Below the pieces are notes generated by a model, which made no database searches, was not told the origin of the DNA, and worked only from the letters and a program-made list of their open reading frames with translations. A DNA stretch of 64,000 nt, from contig CM056581.1 in NCBI GenBank assembly GCA_029721435.1, forward strand, positions 67,469,712-67,533,711, written 5' to 3'. Positions 44,320-55,396 of this stretch are shown in pieces. This DNA comes from Gymnothorax reevesii (taxonomy: Eukaryota > Chordata > Actinopteri > Anguilliformes > Muraenidae). Position 1 is the first letter of the stretch; the number at the start of each line of letters is the position of its first letter. The position numbers and the translations under genes were made by a program.

Positions 44320-46120
44320 CATTTCACCCCCATGGGAAATTATATATTTTTAAATAACATTGCCCTGTGTCTGAAAGACCAAATCCAGTAGAGTGATGCT
44401 GGATTTGGATTATCAACATCAGTTATAGGCGACAAAAAAGTCAGTTTGTTTGATGTACTTTTTATTCATTTATTTCTTTTATACTAGCCATCATACCAAT
44501 TGTTTTCCCAGCTCTTCTTTTCCAGCCACCTTCCTTTCTCTTCAATCTTTTCTCCAAACCATTTGCTTTCCCCCAGCCTTTCTACCTGATGGGGCCTCCT
44601 TAATGTTTCCCCACAGCAAATGTAGCCAGTAGGTTGTTGATGGACCACAGACAATTACACGCAGTGTGGGTTTTGTTTAAATTTTTTTTATTTAACACAG
44701 CAGTGGACATATTATATGTGAAAGAATTCCAGAGTGAAGTCTTAGCTCAATGTAAATGCAAAGACCTTTATTGTACATTACAGGTTTAATTTACCACCAT
44801 CACAGGAAATATAAATTCAGTAATGTAACATTTCTCATGTGCTCCAAATCCAAGGACAGATGACTAGAGTCTTTGTTGGAAAACTGAAGGCTCAGTAGTG
44901 AAGATGATCAGCTTTTGACTGCATTATTAAAAAAAAAAAAAAAAAAAGTTTTGCGCCAATCTTTGAAGACGACGGCATATAATGAAGGTGATACAGACGG
45001 AACAAGCATACATAAGAGAAGCCAGTTACATGTCTATTATTATTCAATCAACATGGACTTATCTACCTCCTTGTAAATTACGGTCTAACAGAACCATTGC
45101 ACTTTTCTCTCACAATGCATAGTTGAGCAGTTTTGGCAAGCATTTTATCAGGTTTTCATTTACAAATTACTTGAAGTATTTTCCAGCAACACAAAATAAT
45201 TGATTGTGGCATGCTCCATGTCTTCACTGGGTAACGCTGAGGTCTGAATTTGAGGGCGGCTTCAGTAATCACAAGAAAAAAAAAAAAAAAAAAAAAAAAA
45301 CTGAATTATTTGTGAAGCTTTAGTCTGAAACCTAAAGTGCAGTCTGCCCTACCATGACAGCAGTAAAATAGAATTCCATCCCACACATCTGGCAATTTTT
45401 CATATGGCAGGTTTGACATACATAAAAAATAGAATGGAGTGATATGCACCTTTAAATACTTTGGAACAATTCTTCCTACAACCAATTCACATTGAGGTTA
45501 CATGGTACAGCAAGCCTGATACAGAAATAGTCAAAAAAAAAAAAACAGCTGCGCACTCAGATATTTAGCTGAAGCCACTGTAGCTTGAATTATAGCACAA
45601 ATTCTTTGTGTTATTCTCTTGACAACTGTATCCAAGGTCAGAACATTTACTTTCATTCGGCACTGCATTAACTATGGCTGAGAGCTTGTATTGACAACCA
45701 GATAGTTGAATGAATTTGAGAAATACATGCACCTACTCCGACTTATTTAAGATGCGTTTCAAACAGTCTGTATATGAATAGACATCACATTTCAAAATAA
45801 CACTATTTTTCGAGTAATTATAAAGCTGATCAAGGAAAATATCTTGTCATTGTGCAACGCCAAAACTCAGCTCTGACCGTCGAAATTAAGCTACTGAAAG
45901 CATTACCTTAACAGATATGTTTCATTGGCTGAATTAATCATGAATTGCTGTGCAGGGTCAGTTAACGTTAACTGAAGTCAGCTAGCTCGCTAGTTGACGT
46001 TAAGGTCACTCTATAGCAAACTGCAATAATTAATGTATAATTTCATCGCGCAACATCCATTGCGCTACAAAGAATTTTTAAATGTTATTTTTTCCAGTTG
46101 ACACCACTCCCTCATTTACA
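44320..46120. other. Gene-free AT-rich interval
   Basis: Contains poly-A tracts near 44931, 45279 and 45534 and an 18-bp palindrome around 45966 (TCAGTTAACGTTAACTGA). No coding evidence. Confidence 0.45.
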
Positions 46121-46507
46121 GTTAGGGCCGGTTCATACTCAACGCAAGGCACGCGAGCGAACGCGACCTCAGGTCAGTTCCATTCACAGAGAAGCCTGAA
46201 CGCGCGTCCCTTGCTGCGCTGTGCCTCGTTAAAAAGCAGTACACTGCTCATACAATAGGGGGTAGCAAAGTCCTCTCCATCTCCTCCTCCTCCTTTCTTC
46301 TTTTTGGTGTGTTGAACATAGCGTATGGTGCATTATTTGCTTTATCTCCCCTATTGGAATGTCACAGAAATACATGCGTAGACGCGTCGCGTTACCAAAA
46401 TTTGGACGACAGACTTTGCTACGCAAGGACGCAAGATGGCCACCTTGCGTTGCTCAATGCGTTGCCTTGTGTTCGCGCTCGCGTACCTTGCGTAGAGTAC
46501 AAACCGG

Positions 46508-47970
46508 TGTTACGGATCAACTGGTTTCCCTGTTAACTGGTTACCTTTGTTGACAAAAGTCGGGTCTTTCTCACAGCAGCATAACATTTTCCGCTGGCCA
46601 TAGCTGTCTGTGCAAATGCCTTAACAATTACAATCTAATTTTACTTGTTATCTATCCATCCGATTCAAGTATTTCGTTGACTTTTGACATTTGTAAAGCC
46701 GTGATAAGTTTAAAAATCGAGTTTCATCTTCTTGCTCCGCCAAATAAAAAAAGAAAATGTAACCTCACCCGGGATTCGATACGACATATGATATAAAAGC
46801 AACCTTAATACGATATATTAACCCGCTAGGCCACCGAACCGGCACAACTAACACTCCATAGCTCAAACAGAAACAACTGAACATACATTTCTTGGTTGAA
46901 AACACTTCAGCTGGATTAACTTGTGACCATTGTTACCGCAGAGATAGTAGCTGAACCTCTGTTTGTTGCGCCGCTGATTTAGGTTTTTCTTGATAAGAAT
47001 CTAATCGGCTAACGTTTTTTTTTTAAAATATAGCCTATTGAATTTATTGTGTTATTAAACAATCAAAGGAAATTCAGTTTATGGGATGATCGCCACCGTC
47101 TGAAATATGAAGATAGGAACCGTGTCCTATGGCGTTACCCTTATTCAAAATATTATCAGTAAGTCACCAGCCATTATAAACACTTGATGCATGGACTTTG
47201 TTTTGACTGGTTATGTATTACGCATTATTGTTTGTAACGGTTGGTTATTAACGGACTATATTGAAAAAGGTCTACCCGATAAGACAGTGTTACACGACTC
47301 CTAGACACGAGACAAATCTCATGAACTGAATTTGTTTTGGCTGGTTAATGGCAGGATAAATAAAATATATATTTTAAAGCGTCAGCCAATTCGATTCTTC
47401 TTAACAAAAACCAAAAAAACCTGAGAGAAAGACTCCCATAAACAGAAGTCACCAGTTAACAGGGAAACCAGTTGATCCATCACACCTGTTAACTGGTGAC
47501 CTTTGTTTACAAACGTCGGACCTTTCTCGTGGCAACTGCAGATGTTCTAACTACGGAAAAGACACAGCGCTGATCGTGGATATGCCTGAACAGTTATAAT
47601 CCTATTTTACTCGGATATCCGTCCAATTCATTTATTTATTTTTTAATAGAATTGAGTGAAACTGATGACAAATTGAAATTGCATTTTACTTGCTTCCCTT
47701 AAAAAATAAAAAATAAAGTTCTCAACGAGGTTTTGATATCAAACAAACATTCTCGTACTTTTGGGTAAAGTTTCCTTGCAATAGCCCACTGCGCTACTGC
47801 ATTAAAAGGTTAAAGAGAAGTCACAGTAGACTAGATGTCGGTTTAGCATGAATACCCAGACACTGATTTGTTGGCTAAAAAAAACCTCGGCTGGATTAAC
47901 TTGTGACCAGTTATTTCAGGGATTACAGCGGAACCTCAGCGTGTTGCGCCTCTGAGGTGAAATATTTAGT
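46508..47970. repeat. Ginger1 left terminal inverted repeat (composite)
   Basis: Segment A (46508 to about 47010) contains CACAGCAGCATAAC, GCTGGCCATAGCTGTC and CTTGATAAGAATCTAATCGG. Segment B runs to about 47410. A diverged second copy of A (47487-47970) starts with TGTTAACTGGTGACCTTTG and again contains CTGGATTAACTTGTGACCA. All segments have inverted counterparts on the right. Confidence 0.8.
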
Positions 47971-48097
47971 TGGGAAGAGTCTCGTTGAGTTGCCCCCCCA
48001 TTTATAGAAGACTTGATTTAATTTTAAGATTAAATTAAAAAAAAAAAAAAAAAAAAACCACACAACCCACATGCAGAACATTGTCATAATTTATGAG

Positions 48098-48103
48098 TTT
48101 ATT
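48098..48103 (-). promoter_or_regulatory. Polyadenylation signal (AATAAA) candidate of Ginger1 gene
   Basis: AATAAA on the minus strand about 260 bases after the stop at 48365, before the left terminal repeat ends. Confidence 0.4.
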
Positions 48104-48608
48104 TTAGAATAAAGTAGGCCTAATTGTTTTAATGGCTTTACGCATCCTCTCCCATCGCTGCCAGCTGAAAAGGGAATAGTGCTGATGCGATATTTGTCTG
48201 AGGGTGCCTTACTTCTGAAGGGTAGTCCTGTCGCATTTCTTAACCAAATCTTCCGTAAGTTAGTGGAAGTGCTTCAGATTGATGATTCGCAGATGCTGTT
48301 ATGGGGGTGGGGGGGGAGATATTGTGCTCAGAGCACTCTTCATTTTGTAGCTGGACTGACTTTTTCAGCTGAGGGAATGGCACACAGGGCAGAAGAATGC
48401 TTGGTCTGTAGGAGGCTTTCCCATACAGTCCCAGTGGTACCAGCGCCCACATGCAGTGCATTCAATCTGGAAGAAATAACTTAATTGTTATGCAAGGAGA
48501 AAAGTAAACATTTATGGAGCAGAGATGCCCTGACCCAGTCAACATGGCTCTCTTTAGTGCTTCCTGCATCCCTCTCCCCACAGGAGTGACCGAGATCCAA
48601 CAGGGTAT

Positions 48609-49104
48609 TGTTATGGCCCCAATTTGTTATTACATTTATAACACAACAGCAACAGCAAGGGATGACAAACACAGTTTTAACAACTAAAACACACTTAATT
48701 TTTAACAAAGAAAAAGACTAATAACAACCTACACCTAAAGACCAAGATTGATAAATAAGAAAAAACAGAAATAATTACAGTCCCTTTTTGGTGGGGTGGC
48801 TTGGTGATGTCCTGGATGAAGAAAATGCTCAAACACAGGCAAAGAAATCCACAAAAGAAACGTCACAGGTCTTGAACAGAATGGCAGGTCTGGTCATCTT
48901 CTTGCAATTTCTCCTACTACTTTACTGTCTCAATTCTTTTCCTTATATACTCTCTTTCAGACCCCACCCACATTTAGACCTCTTTTTTTTTAACTTTCTG
49001 AGACTTGCCCCAGACATGTTCAGGACATGTCGAAACATGACTCCAGTCTGAGCTTAACAAAAAAAGGTAAATACGGTCATCTAGTGGCCTATATTCACAT
49101 TACA
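48609..49104 (-). repeat. 3' LTR of the Gmr1-like element
   Basis: 496 bp; preceded on the coding strand by the purine-rich GGAATGGAGA, a likely polypurine tract. Confidence 0.93.
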
Positions 49105-49237
49105 TCTCCATTCCAAAAGGGAAAAATTTTGACTCATAAAGGCAAAATTTTTCTTTTCAATACAAAATGGTTAAGTGAACACTTGTCTACATATACATAT
49201 CATACAATATTCAAACACATGATATATATATACACAT

Positions 49238-49420
49238 TCAAACACGGGATAAGCAATCAGCAATTACATTGTCTGTACCCTTCACATGCTTAATTTCCAA
49301 GTCCAAGTCCTGTAAAATCAAACTCCAATTCAACAATCTCCGATTCTTGTTTTTCATCTTACTCAAAAACATTAACGGATTGTGGTCAGTGTACACATCA
49401 TTGGCTTTTGTCCTGTACAA
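49238..49420 (-). CDS. RNase H C-terminal end (shifted frame)
   Basis: Continues RNase H with VYTDHNPLMFLSKM (catalytic Asp), LLNWSLILQDLDLEIKHVKG and DNVIADCLSRV, followed by a stop 134 bp before the 3' LTR. It is separated from the main frame by a small indel. Confidence 0.85.
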   Translation of the reverse strand: MYRTKANDVYTDHNPLMFLSKMKNKNRRLLNWSLILQDLDLEIKHVKGTDNVIADCLSRV

Positions 49421-51258
49421 ACATAAACCTCAAAGTGTTGTAAAGAAAGGACCAGAGCCAACAGTTCCTTCTCTATTGTGGAATAGTTCCTTTGGTGGCG
49501 ATTGAACTTCCTGGAGAAGTATGCCACGGGATGCTCAATGTCATCAGAGTCACTTCTCTGTAGGAGCACAGATCCACAAGCTTGGTCGCTAGCATCGACC
49601 GCGATGGAGAACGGTTTGTTGAAGTCAGGAGATTTGAGCACGGGGAAGTGACACAGCAGAGACTTCAGGTGATTGAAGGCTCTCTGGCATGCATCATCCC
49701 AGGTGAACTTTATGCCTTTCTTCAGTTGGTTAGTTAGACTGAGAGCAATCTCAGCAAAGTTCTTGCAGAACTTGCGGTAGTACCCGATCATTCCAAGGAA
49801 GCGGCGCAAAGCTTTTTTGTTGTCAGGAACTGGAAAGTCCTTGATGGCTTGGACTTTAGCATTTATGGGTGCCACCTTACCCTGGCCTATGACGTAGCCA
49901 AGATAGGTGACAGTAGCACAACCAAAGTCACTCTTGCTCAGGTTAACAGTCAGGTTAGCCTGGGTCAGGCGCTGGAACAACGTCTCTACATCTTTTAGAT
50001 GTTCTTCCCAGGAGTCACTCCATGTGATCAGGTCATCGATGTATGCACCCGTGTGTGGCAATCCGGCGATTGTAGACTGTATCATCCTTTGGAACGTGGC
50101 TGGGGCATTTTTCATGCCAAAGGGTAGGACTTCATACTGGTACAATCCAGATGGTGTGGCAAAAGCAGAGATGCTCTTGGCCCTCTCAGTTAAAGGCACA
50201 CACCAATAACCCTTCAATAAATCAAACTTGGTCAGAAACTTTGCTTGCCCTACACTATCAATACAATCATCAATCCTAGGTATTGGAAACACATCCGTTC
50301 TAGTTACAGCATTGACTTTGCGATAATCTGTACAGAATCTAGTACTTCCATCAGGTTTTGGAACTAGCACACAGGGTGAACTCCAATCGGAGTTGGAGGG
50401 TCTGATAATATCATGTTTTAACATGTACTCAACCTCTTTCTCAGCAATCTTTCTCTTTTCAGGATTCATCCGGTATGGATGCTGTTTTATTGGTTTGGCA
50501 TCACCAACATCTACATCATGAGAGGCTATAGTAACTCTCTTTGGAACATCAGGAAACAAATCCTCATATTTCTTGATCAACCTTTCAAACTGATCTCTCT
50601 GTGAGGGTTCTAAGTGCTGGAGTTTTACATCAAGATTTTGCAACACTTCAGTGTTTGACAATTTACATGAAAGAACTTCAGCTTTAATTCTTGGTTCATC
50701 ATCTTGAAACTCCCCCTCATCTTCACACGTTTCGACCATTGGAGAATCTGAAGTGACAGCTGCAACCCTAGCATTTCTGTCATGATAAGGCTTTAGCATG
50801 TTAATATGACACAATTGTTTTGGTTTTCTCCTATCTGAAGTCTTCACAATGTAATTGAGATCATTGAGTTTTGTCAGAATTTCATAAGGACCATGAAATC
50901 TAGCCTGCAATGGATTGGACTGCAAGGGAAACAACACAAGGACCTTTTCTCCTGGTTTAAACTCACGGCTTCTAGCCTTATGATCATACCAAGTTTTCAT
51001 TTTTCCCTGACTTGATTTCAAGTTCTCTTTGGCAAGGTCACAAGCTGCACGCAATCTTTCCTTGAACTTGCTAACATAGTCTAACAGACTGATTTGCGGC
51101 TCTTCCTCTTGCCATTGTTCACTCAATAATAGCAAAGGTCCTCTCACTTCATGACCAAACACTAGCTCAAATGGACTGAATCCAGTAGACTCCTGCACTG
51201 CTTCTCTAGCTGCAAACAACAGCAAATGAACCCCTTCATCCCAGTCTCTCATGGTCAT
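49372..51258 (-). CDS. Integrase C-terminus, reverse transcriptase and RNase H (frame broken)
   Basis: Starts with the end of integrase (DWDEGVHLLLFAAREAVQES, then a GPYEIL GPY/F-type motif in the chromodomain-like end). A linker leads to the reverse transcriptase (about residues 230-430): PCVLVPKPDGSTRFC, FDLLKGYWCVPL, and catalytic AYIDDLI. RNase H follows with AVDASDQACGS and STIEKELLAL. The frame leaves the RNase H after HFEVYV near 49410 and stops at 49372. Integrase lies before RT, unlike ordinary Gypsy elements. Confidence 0.9.
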   Translation of the reverse strand: MTMRDWDEGVHLLLFAAREAVQESTGFSPFELVFGHEVRGPLLLLSEQWQEEEPQISLLDYVSKFKERLRAACDLAKENLKSSQGKMKTWYDHKARSREFKPGEKVLVLFPLQSNPLQARFHGPYEILTKLNDLNYIVKTSDRRKPKQLCHINMLKPYHDRNARVAAVTSDSPMVETCEDEGEFQDDEPRIKAEVLSCKLSNTEVLQNLDVKLQHLEPSQRDQFERLIKKYEDLFPDVPKRVTIASHDVDVGDAKPIKQHPYRMNPEKRKIAEKEVEYMLKHDIIRPSNSDWSSPCVLVPKPDGSTRFCTDYRKVNAVTRTDVFPIPRIDDCIDSVGQAKFLTKFDLLKGYWCVPLTERAKSISAFATPSGLYQYEVLPFGMKNAPATFQRMIQSTIAGLPHTGAYIDDLITWSDSWEEHLKDVETLFQRLTQANLTVNLSKSDFGCATVTYLGYVIGQGKVAPINAKVQAIKDFPVPDNKKALRRFLGMIGYYRKFCKNFAEIALSLTNQLKKGIKFTWDDACQRAFNHLKSLLCHFPVLKSPDFNKPFSIAVDASDQACGSVLLQRSDSDDIEHPVAYFSRKFNRHQRNYSTIEKELLALVLSLQHFEVYVCTGQKPMMCTLTTIR

Positions 51259-53539
51259 AACAATAAGTCCTCATCGTTGTCTTGAGAGTGGAATGAAACC
51301 GCTCTAAGGCACCCTGACTTTCTGGATGATAGGCACTAGAAAGAATCTGTTTTGCACCTAGTTCATACACAACCTGCTGAAACAATCCTGAAGTGAAATT
51401 GCTACCTTGGTCTGACTGAATTTCCCTGGGAAGACCAAACAACGTGAAGAACTTTATCAAAGCCTTCGAGATTGCAGTTGCCTTGATGTTACGTAGAGGT
51501 ATGGCTTCGGGGAATCTGGTAGATGCACACATGATTGTCAACAAGTACTGATTTCCAGATCTAGTCTTGGGTAATGGACCAACGCAATCAACAATGACCC
51601 TAGAGAATGGCTCCCCAAATGCTGGGATAGGCTGCAATGGAGCGACAGGTGGGTCTAACTGGTGTTTTCCAACTACCTGACAAGTGTGACAGGTTTTGCA
51701 AAAGTTGGAAACGTCTTTCCGAAGCCCAGGCCAAAAGAAGTGTTTCATGATCTTATCAACAGTCTTGTTAACATCAAGATGACCTCCTAAAGGTAAACTA
51801 TGAGCCATTGTTAAGATCTCATTCCTATAGACCTTCGGAACAACAATTTGCCTGACCACTGCCCAATCTGCATTGGCAGGGATATCAGGAGGGCGCCACT
51901 TCCGCATCAACACACCATCCTTGAGATAATACCCAACTGGAACTGCATCCATTTCTTTTTCAGGAAGGGCTCTCCTCTTTAGTACACCAATTTCAGGATC
52001 ATTAGTTTGCTCCTCAATCAACCGCTTTCTGGACAGAGACAAGTCTCCAGACACATCAGAATCACCAGACCCATCCGGCTGGCTGAATAGAGAACTGATA
52101 AAAGTATCTGATAAGTCCTCAAACGGAGAAACCATAGTAGGCCAATCAGAGTCATGAGGCGAACCACCTGAGTCCTGACTATTCAATGTACTGGACGGCA
52201 CCACATCATCTTCTTCTTTAGCCTTCTTGGCCATAGCACGAGTCACTGCGCAAGAAGGATACAGAGATGGGTCCTCATCCCCATCTTCAGTGCTCGGCTG
52301 TGAAGTAAGATGTACAGGGGGAACTACTTTGCCCCCAGCCAGGTCATTGCCTAGCAACAGAGAAACACCCTTTATAGGTAGACTTGACATAAGTCCCACC
52401 TTTACCTGTCCTGTAACTAAATCTGACTTCAAGAATATAGAGCGCAGGGGTACAGATACAGTCCTCCCTTCAATACCTTGTACAAGTATGAAATCCCCTG
52501 AAGCGGTCTCATCACGTAACTCCAAGGAGTCCATCAACAAAAGTGACTGAGAAGCTCCGGTATCCCTTAGGATATATATGGGGACAGGAGTAGTATGCTC
52601 ATTCAGAGCCACAAATCCCTCTGACCCAAATGGAAGAAATTCCTCCCTCACAAAGTCAGCTGTATTAGGCTTTTTAGCCCCACAAGAAGCAGGCAATTTA
52701 GCAGATTGGTTATCTACTACAGGGGTTTCTAACCTTGTTTTCACAAAGGCATTTGGTTTGGTATCCTTTTCTTTTTCTTTCTTAGCTTTAAGGAACCAAC
52801 AGTTAGTTGTAACATGACCAGATTTCTTGCAATAACTGCAAACTAGACCACTTTTGTCACTGTCAGCTTTCACACTTTGATCAGACCTGTTACTGGATTT
52901 CTGAGCACCATCACCAGATTTGTCTGTGTCTTTGGGTGAGGAATCTTGGGTATCACCGTAACCCTTTTTCTGAAATTGGGACCATTTATTGTTACTGCTA
53001 GACTGAAATTTGGACTTATGAGTGAGAACATATTCATCTGCAAATTTGGCAGCTGATTGCAAGTTCAGTGCTTGCTTCTCATTAAGGTAGGTCTTAACAT
53101 CATCCTTAACACAGTTCTTGAATTCTTCAACTAACACCATCTCTTTTAGTGAGTTGAAATCATCCTTGACCTCCATAGAAGTACACCAGCGCTCAAAGCA
53201 AACCTGCTTCTCATTAGCAAATTCAACATAAGTCTGATTTTCAGATTTCTTCAGACCTCTGAATTTCTGTCGGTAAGCCTCTGGAACCAACTCATAAGCT
53301 CTCAAAATAACCTTTTTGACAACCTCATAATCAGAGGAATCATCTGCAGACAAAGCCGAATAGGCTTGTTGAGCTTTACCCTTGAGGACAGTTTGCAACA
53401 TCAGAGGCCAGTGTTCCTTTGGCCACTGGCAACTCTTTGCTACCTTTTCAAAACACTGGAAATAGTTGTCAACATCCTTTTCTGAAAATGGAGGCACCAG
53501 TTTTACCTCCTGACTGGCACAATTTATTTTTAGTTTCAA
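51236..53539 (-). CDS. Gag C-terminal half, zinc knuckle, protease and integrase (frame broken)
   Basis: Domains in order: gag matrix/capsid-like region (YFQCFEKVAKSCQWPKEHWP) at about residues 27-180; CCHC knuckle CSYCKKSGHVTTNC near 235; aspartic protease with LRDTGASQSLL near 325; HHCC zinc-binding domain of integrase (HSLPLGGHLD ... CKTCHTC) near 595-640; integrase core with Asp in VDCVGPL, Asp in SDQGSNF and Glu in SQGALERF. The frame runs to a stop at 51236 shortly after the core, where the next frame takes over. The initial codon listed is not ATG; the true gag start is upstream. Confidence 0.88.
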   Translation of the reverse strand: MKLKINCASQEVKLVPPFSEKDVDNYFQCFEKVAKSCQWPKEHWPLMLQTVLKGKAQQAYSALSADDSSDYEVVKKVILRAYELVPEAYRQKFRGLKKSENQTYVEFANEKQVCFERWCTSMEVKDDFNSLKEMVLVEEFKNCVKDDVKTYLNEKQALNLQSAAKFADEYVLTHKSKFQSSSNNKWSQFQKKGYGDTQDSSPKDTDKSGDGAQKSSNRSDQSVKADSDKSGLVCSYCKKSGHVTTNCWFLKAKKEKEKDTKPNAFVKTRLETPVVDNQSAKLPASCGAKKPNTADFVREEFLPFGSEGFVALNEHTTPVPIYILRDTGASQSLLLMDSLELRDETASGDFILVQGIEGRTVSVPLRSIFLKSDLVTGQVKVGLMSSLPIKGVSLLLGNDLAGGKVVPPVHLTSQPSTEDGDEDPSLYPSCAVTRAMAKKAKEEDDVVPSSTLNSQDSGGSPHDSDWPTMVSPFEDLSDTFISSLFSQPDGSGDSDVSGDLSLSRKRLIEEQTNDPEIGVLKRRALPEKEMDAVPVGYYLKDGVLMRKWRPPDIPANADWAVVRQIVVPKVYRNEILTMAHSLPLGGHLDVNKTVDKIMKHFFWPGLRKDVSNFCKTCHTCQVVGKHQLDPPVAPLQPIPAFGEPFSRVIVDCVGPLPKTRSGNQYLLTIMCASTRFPEAIPLRNIKATAISKALIKFFTLFGLPREIQSDQGSNFTSGLFQQVVYELGAKQILSSAYHPESQGALERFHSTLKTTMRTYCYDHERLG

Positions 53540-54059
53540 TTTTAATTTTTAGTTGCTCCATTTGGAGTCTTTCTTCTCTATCGAATTTCTCTAATTCAAA
53601 ATCTCTCTGTCTCTGTCTCTCTCTTTCTCCTCTTTCCTCTTTCTCTCTCTCAAATTCTCTTTGTTTTTCTTCTCTTGCTAATTTTTCTAACTCAAACTGC
53701 CTTTGTTTTTCTTTTTCTTCCCTCTCAAATTCTCTTTGTTTTTCTTTTTCCTCCCTTTCTTTTTCTCTTTCCTCCCTTTCAATCTCTAGCATTTTTAATT
53801 TAAGTTCCATTTCTATATTTGGATTTTCCACTGGAAACTGTTCCAGATCTCCTGGTGCAAACACATTTTCATCAATGTAATATTCAACTATCTCTCTAGC
53901 CAGTCTTGCTTTTCGCATGGCTGGTTTTACCTCTGTCAGCTCCAACTGTCTGCAAATTTCTAGCAGTTCTGTCTTTTTAAAAGACTTCAAAACCCCTACG
54001 GTTGGTGATGCCAAGAAATCATCCATTGCTGTTGTCAATATATATCTAGGAAAATTCAC
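53469..54059 (-). CDS. Gag, N-terminal part (frame broken)
   Basis: Likely starts at the Met of MDDFLASPTVGVLKSF (54026) rather than at the upstream Met. The SAP-like helix pair KKTELLEICRQLEL is followed by a very long charged coiled coil of EREEKEK/REFEREEK repeats (about residues 85-175). This would form the structural particle protein. The frame diverges from the downstream gag frame near 53540, after MEQLKIKIE, and ends within 25 codons, so an indel has split gag or the element uses frameshifting here. Confidence 0.82.
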   Translation of the reverse strand: MNFPRYILTTAMDDFLASPTVGVLKSFKKTELLEICRQLELTEVKPAMRKARLAREIVEYYIDENVFAPGDLEQFPVENPNIEMELKLKMLEIEREEREKEREEKEKQREFEREEKEKQRQFELEKLAREEKQREFEREKEERGERERQRQRDFELEKFDREERLQMEQLKIKIETKNKLCQSGGKTGASIFRKGC

Positions 54060-54119
54060 AAAAACAATTTCACAATTTGGAATGTTAGATTTTCAATAAA
54101 TTACTCACACAATGGTCTA

Positions 54120-54141
54120 TCCCGGACCTTGAGCCCCCAAT
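54120..54141 (-). promoter_or_regulatory. Primer-binding-like site
   Basis: Just inside the 5' LTR the minus strand reads TTGGGGGCTCAAGGTCCGGG. It resembles the tRNA-Pro primer site of retroviruses (TGGGGGCTCGTCCGGG) with three extra bases. Which tRNA primes is uncertain. Confidence 0.4.
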
Positions 54142-54142
54142 T

Positions 54143-54636
54143 TGTTATGGCCCCAATTTGTTATTACATTTATAACACAACAGCAACAGCAAGGGATGAC
54201 AAACACAGTTTTAACAACTAAAACACATTTAATTTTTAACAAAGACAAAGACTAATAACCTACAACTAAAGACCAAGATTGATAAATAAGAAAAAACAGA
54301 AATAATTACAGTCCCTTTTTGGTGGGGTGGCTTGGTGATGTCCTGGATGAAGAAAATGCTCAAACACAGGCAAAGAAATCCACAAAAGAAACGTCACAGG
54401 TCTTGAACAGAATGGCAGGTCTGGTCATCTTCTTGCAATTTCTCCTACTACTTTACTGTCTCAATTCTTTTCCTTATATACTCTCTTTCAGACCCCACCC
54501 ACATTTAGACCTCTTTTTTTTTAACTTTCTGAGACTTGCCCCAGACATGTTCAGGACATGTCTAAACATGACTCCAGTCTGAGCTTAACAAAAAAAAGGT
54601 AAATACTGCCATCTAGTGGCCTATATTCACATTACA
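54143..54636 (-). repeat. 5' LTR of the Gmr1-like element
   Basis: 494 bp; inner flank carries the primer-binding-like site. Against the 3' LTR I count six substitutions and two small indels by eye. Confidence 0.93.
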
Positions 54637-55396
54637 GTATCTGATTCAAAGAGTTATTGAAACTTCTGTATTTGTGTTTAAAAATTTAAGCAAGACCATA
54701 AATCATACCTGACTCGTCAATCAATGTTTGGGCCATTTCCACCCTCATTTTATTGACCCCGTTCTGGTCAACTGGAAAGTTGGGCTTCTCCCTTTTTAAG
54801 ATGCTCTCAGCCACCTTGAACATGAACTGCAGTAAACTCAATTTGAAATATTTGAAAGATGGATTAAGTGACAATATGGACAGCTTACTTTACAGACCAG
54901 CACCCCACATGATGTGGTGTCCTGCTGGTGGGGGTGGTCGATGGTGCTGCATGACCATCTGGACACATTTATGTTTTTCCTTCTAATGAAGGCTCTAAAT
55001 TGCAAGGATAAAGGGATCAAGTGATACTGCTTGTGTCTTACAAGATGGTTGCCTGTCTGAAGTAAATTAACTATGAGAAATCATTCAAGATTACCTTGTT
55101 TTTTCCTTGCATTTCTGAAGCTGGGCACTAGTAGCTCCAAAGTAGTCAACAAAAAGGGCCCTTCGCTCCATGGGGTACATAGCCTGTTTAAAATTAAAAT
55201 TAATGATTTGTAAGTCTACAGAAAGCTTTTATGCTTGCTAAAGATGTGCATGTAGCTTTAGATAAATGTGCACTTACTACCAGAGTCCAGTGTCTGTCCT
55301 TGCAAACTGCTCCAATGAGCACGTCATACAGTGCAGCATCCAGCTACAAAAATTCCACCGGTTATGAGTTGCACATCTTGGAAACATCAAGATTAA

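Larger units (their letters stand above)
48609..54636 (-). mobile_element. Ty3/Gypsy LTR retrotransposon with integrase before RT (Gmr1-like)
   Basis: LTRs lie at 48609-49104 and 54143-54636 with GTAT on both sides (48605-48608, 54637-54640). On the minus strand the order is gag, protease, integrase, reverse transcriptase, RNase H. This Copia-like order in a Gypsy-type element is the hallmark of the Gmr1 group described from fish. Each LTR begins TG and ends CA. A primer-binding-like site follows the 5' LTR and a purine-rich stretch precedes the 3' LTR. Total 6,028 bp. Confidence 0.93.

Noticed and set aside
48365..48608. PHD finger as an exon of an unrelated host gene cut off by the LTR element
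   Set aside because: Removing the LTR element gives an in-phase junction with the Ulp1 exon, and the stop lies before the left Ginger1 inverted repeat.
53419..53880. 153-codon plus-strand ORF opposite gag
   Set aside because: Low-complexity Ser/Phe/Leu antisense of the gag coiled coil (Glu/Arg/Lys repeats).
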